Of a DNA stretch of 64,000 nt, positions 61,817 to 64,000 are shown piece after piece. Positions within the stretch are counted from its first letter, which is position 1; the number at the start of each line of letters is the position of its first letter. This stretch comes from Paraburkholderia sp. ZP32-5 (GTDB lineage: Bacteria; Pseudomonadota; Gammaproteobacteria; Burkholderiales; Burkholderiaceae). The position numbers and the translations under genes were made by a program. Under the pieces are notes generated by a model. That model saw only the letters and a program-made list of their open reading frames with translations. It did no database searches and was not told the DNA's origin. The DNA lies in NCBI RefSeq assembly GCF_021390495.1, contig NZ_JAJEJP010000001.1:3472001-3536000 (forward strand). Direction: 5' to 3'.

Positions 61817-63361
61817 ATGCAAGGCTCGAAATACGATTTGCTCGTTATCGGCGGTGGGATCAACGGCGCCGGCATCGCTCGCGACGCCGCCGGCCGCGGC
61901 CTGTCGGTGCTGCTGTGCGAGCAGGACGATCTGGCGGCGCATACGTCGTCGGCGAGCACCAAGCTGATCCACGGCGGACTGCGCTACCTCGAATACAACG
62001 AGTTCGGGCTCGTGCGCAAAGCACTGCGGGAGCGCGAAACGCTGCTGCGCGCCGCCCCGCACATCATCCGGCCGCTGCGCTTCGTGATGCCGCACATGCC
62101 CGATCTGCGTCCCGCCTGGATGATCCGCGCCGGCCTGTTCCTCTACGACCATCTGGCGCGCCGCGAACTGCTGCCGGGTTCGCGCGGCATCGTGATGAGG
62201 CAGCACGCGGCCGGCGCGCCGCTCGTCGATTCGATCAAGCGTGGCTTCGTCTATTCGGACGGCTGGGTCGACGACGCGCGCCTCGTCGTGTTGAACGCGC
62301 TCGACGCGCAAGAGCATGGCGCCACGATCCTCACGCGCACGAAGCTCGTCAACGCGGTACGCGCCAGCGGCGAATGGCGTGCGCAATTGCGCCGCGCGGA
62401 CGGCTCGACGCTCGACGTGCGTGCCGCGGCCATCGCGAACGCGGCGGGCCCATGGGTCGGCGAACTGCTGAAGGGCGCGCTCGGCCGGCCGGCGTCGCAC
62501 AGCGTGCGGCTCGTCAAGGGCAGCCACATCGTCACGCGGCGCCTGTTCGAGCACGACCACGCATATATCTTTCAGAACCCGGACAAGCGGATCATCTTCG
62601 CGATCCCGTACGAGCACGATTACACGCTGATCGGCACGACCGATCTCGAATACGGCGGCGACCCGTCGCAGGTCGCGATCGACGCAAGCGAAACGCAGTA
62701 TCTGTGCGATTCGATCAACCGCTACTTCAAGCAGAAAATCTCGCCGGCCGACGTGCGCTGGACCTACTCCGGCGTGCGCCCGCTGCTGGAGGACGAGAAC
62801 GCGGACAATCCGTCGGCGCTCACGCGCGACTACTCGCTCGAACTCGACGCGCCGGCCGGCGAAGCGCCGCTGCTGTCGGTGTTCGGCGGCAAGATCACGA
62901 CGTTTCGCAAGCTCGCCGAGCAGGCGGTCGATACGCTCGCCGAAGCGCTGCAACGCAACGCGCCCGTGTGGACTGTCGGCGCGCCGTTGCCCGGCGGCGA
63001 TATCGCGCACGCGAACTTCGAGCGCTTCCTCGCTGAATTCCACCGGCAGCATGCGTGGCTGCCAGCCGCGCTCGCGCATCGGCTGGCTCGGGCGTACGGC
63101 ACGCGCGCGCATCGCGTGATCGGCAATGCACGCTCGCTCGCCGAGCTTGGCCGCGAGTTCGCGCCAGGCCTTTACGAAGCCGAGCTGAGCTATCTGTGCA
63201 ATACCGAATGGGCGCGCTCCGCGCAGGACGTGCTGTGGCGACGGTCGAAACTCGGGCTGCATGTCGAGCCAGGCACGCTCGAACAGGTCGCGCGCGACAT
63301 CGATATATGGATTGCGCACGCCTCTGCGCGCGACAAGGCCCGTAACGAAGTCGCGAACTAG
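61817..63361 (+). CDS. glpD: Glycerol-3-phosphate dehydrogenase (aerobic, FAD-dependent)
   Basis: The 514-residue membrane-associated flavoenzyme oxidises glycerol 3-phosphate to dihydroxyacetone phosphate and passes electrons to the quinone pool. It has the FAD dinucleotide-binding start LLVIGGGINGAGIARDAAGR, SSASTKLIHGGLRYLEYNEF, NAAGPWVG and GVRPLLEDE. The C-terminal helical DAO_C domain (YLCNTEWARSAQDVLWRRSK) is complete. ATG 61817 is the start; the open frame further upstream runs through the operator region. glpK follows about 200 bases downstream. Confidence 0.96.
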   Translation: MQGSKYDLLVIGGGINGAGIARDAAGRGLSVLLCEQDDLAAHTSSASTKLIHGGLRYLEYNEFGLVRKALRERETLLRAAPHIIRPLRFVMPHMPDLRPAWMIRAGLFLYDHLARRELLPGSRGIVMRQHAAGAPLVDSIKRGFVYSDGWVDDARLVVLNALDAQEHGATILTRTKLVNAVRASGEWRAQLRRADGSTLDVRAAAIANAAGPWVGELLKGALGRPASHSVRLVKGSHIVTRRLFEHDHAYIFQNPDKRIIFAIPYEHDYTLIGTTDLEYGGDPSQVAIDASETQYLCDSINRYFKQKISPADVRWTYSGVRPLLEDENADNPSALTRDYSLELDAPAGEAPLLSVFGGKITTFRKLAEQAVDTLAEALQRNAPVWTVGAPLPGGDIAHANFERFLAEFHRQHAWLPAALAHRLARAYGTRAHRVIGNARSLAELGREFAPGLYEAELSYLCNTEWARSAQDVLWRRSKLGLHVEPGTLEQVARDIDIWIAHASARDKARNEVAN

Positions 63362-63564
63362 ACTGGAAGCCATACGAAGCGAAACGGCAATCCGGCGACG
63401 GAACGTAAAACCGCGCCGCGTGCACGCACCGCGCGCGTCCGGCTCCGCTGAAGAAAGCGGCACACCCGGCCGGACACGATCACACCGCACGAGAACCCGC
63501 TAGAACAACAGCCCCAACGTCGGCAAACCGTGCGGCAATTCATAAAACAGACGGAGAAGAGACA

Positions 63565-64000
63565 ATGCAGAAGCAGTACATCCTCGCGCTCGACCAGGGC
63601 ACCACCAGCTCGCGCGCGATGCTGTTCGACCGGCTCGGCAACGTCGTGTCGACCGCGCAAAAAGAATTCCGGCAGATTTATCCGCAGCCCGGCTGGGTCG
63701 AGCACGATCCGCGCGAGATCTGGTCCACCCAGGCCGGCGTCGCCGCGGAGGCCGTCACGCGCGCGGGCATGAACGGCGCGTCGATCGCCGCGATCGGTAT
63801 CACCAATCAACGCGAAACCACGATCGTGTGGGATCGCGAGACCGGCCTGCCGATCTACAACGCGATCGTCTGGCAGGATCGCCGCACCGCCGACTTCTGC
63901 GACGAGCTCAAGGCGCAAGGACTCGAAGCCAAAGTGCGCGCGAAAACCGGCCTGCCGATCGATTCGTATTTCTCCGCGACCAAGATCCGCTGGATTCTCG
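63565..64000 (+). CDS. glpK: Glycerol kinase (5' part, cut by the window end)
   Basis: The first 145 residues are visible: [19 protein letters not shown] (phosphate-1 motif), [36 protein letters not shown] and [17 protein letters not shown]. All are diagnostic of glycerol kinase, which makes glycerol 3-phosphate for GlpD. ACGGAGAAGAG precedes the ATG. The gene continues beyond the window, so domain completeness cannot be judged. Confidence 0.95.
   Translation, partial: MQKQYILALDQGTTSSRAMLFDRLGNVVSTAQKEFRQIYPQPGWVEHDPREIWSTQAGVAAEAVTRAGMNGASIAAIGITNQRETTIVWDRETGLPIYNAIVWQDRRTADFCDELKAQGLEAKVRAKTGLPIDSYFSATKIRWIL

Overview
The window reads as chromosomal DNA of a high-GC betaproteobacterium of the Burkholderia/Paraburkholderia group. 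Codon use is strongly GC-ending, and gene neighbourhoods such as pilA-pglL, sucC-sucD followed by recX-recA, and DeoR-type glpR with glpD and glpK are typical of that group. It is mostly ordinary chromosome with two accessory stretches: a toxin/immunity island beside a tRNA gene, and a metabolic operon behind a riboswitch.

1-14,430 is a core block. It holds moaC, a MazG-like pyrophosphohydrolase, the pilin-glycosylation ligase pglL, a type IV pilin with a very long leader, a TerC-family membrane protein, sucD-sucC, a DUF2889 protein, recX-recA under a perfect LexA-type operator, a TctD/TctE-like two-component pair, an MHS-family transporter, and a CAT-anticodon tRNA with its own promoter and terminator.

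14,431-19,550 is a small genomic island beside the tRNA. An integrase N-terminal remnant is followed by a PAAR protein (type VI secretion spike tip), a small coupled gene of unknown function, a DUF3396/TsiV-like immunity protein and a decayed second copy of it. On the opposite strand lie a Tox-REase-5 nuclease toxin with its Imm52 immunity protein and a CxxC-containing protein of unknown function. Base composition falls and intergenic DNA becomes AT-rich here.

20,030-29,940 is a complete guanidine-assimilation operon. A guanidine-I (ykkC) riboswitch precedes an ABC transporter, two DUF1989 proteins (carboxyguanidine deiminase pair), a biotin-dependent carboxylase usually annotated as urea carboxylase, and allophanate hydrolase. 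Together they can import guanidine and release its nitrogen as ammonia.

30,700-42,220 is a signalling block: a chemoreceptor, a membrane diguanylate cyclase, then a chemosensory cluster (CheY-like, STAS, CheA, receptor, CheW, CheR, receiver-EAL). A good FliA (sigma-28) promoter candidate lies upstream of the CheY-like gene. There is no cheB. Enzymes that make and degrade c-di-GMP flank the cluster.

42,370-59,290 carries a MarR/EmrB-type efflux pair with a palindromic operator, a GntR/dgoD galactonate pair with a perfect palindrome, copCD, a cytochrome c4 plus triheme cytochrome c pair, a hemolysin III-type protein, an RhlE-type helicase, a PNPOx-like protein, a ferritin-like diiron protein, a second MHS transporter and a gamma-glutamyltransferase. 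59,690-64,000 is the glycerol-3-phosphate locus: glpR, two small proteins, glpD behind GlpR-like operators, and the start of glpK, which runs off the window. No CRISPR array, rRNA, intact insertion sequence or replication origin was seen.
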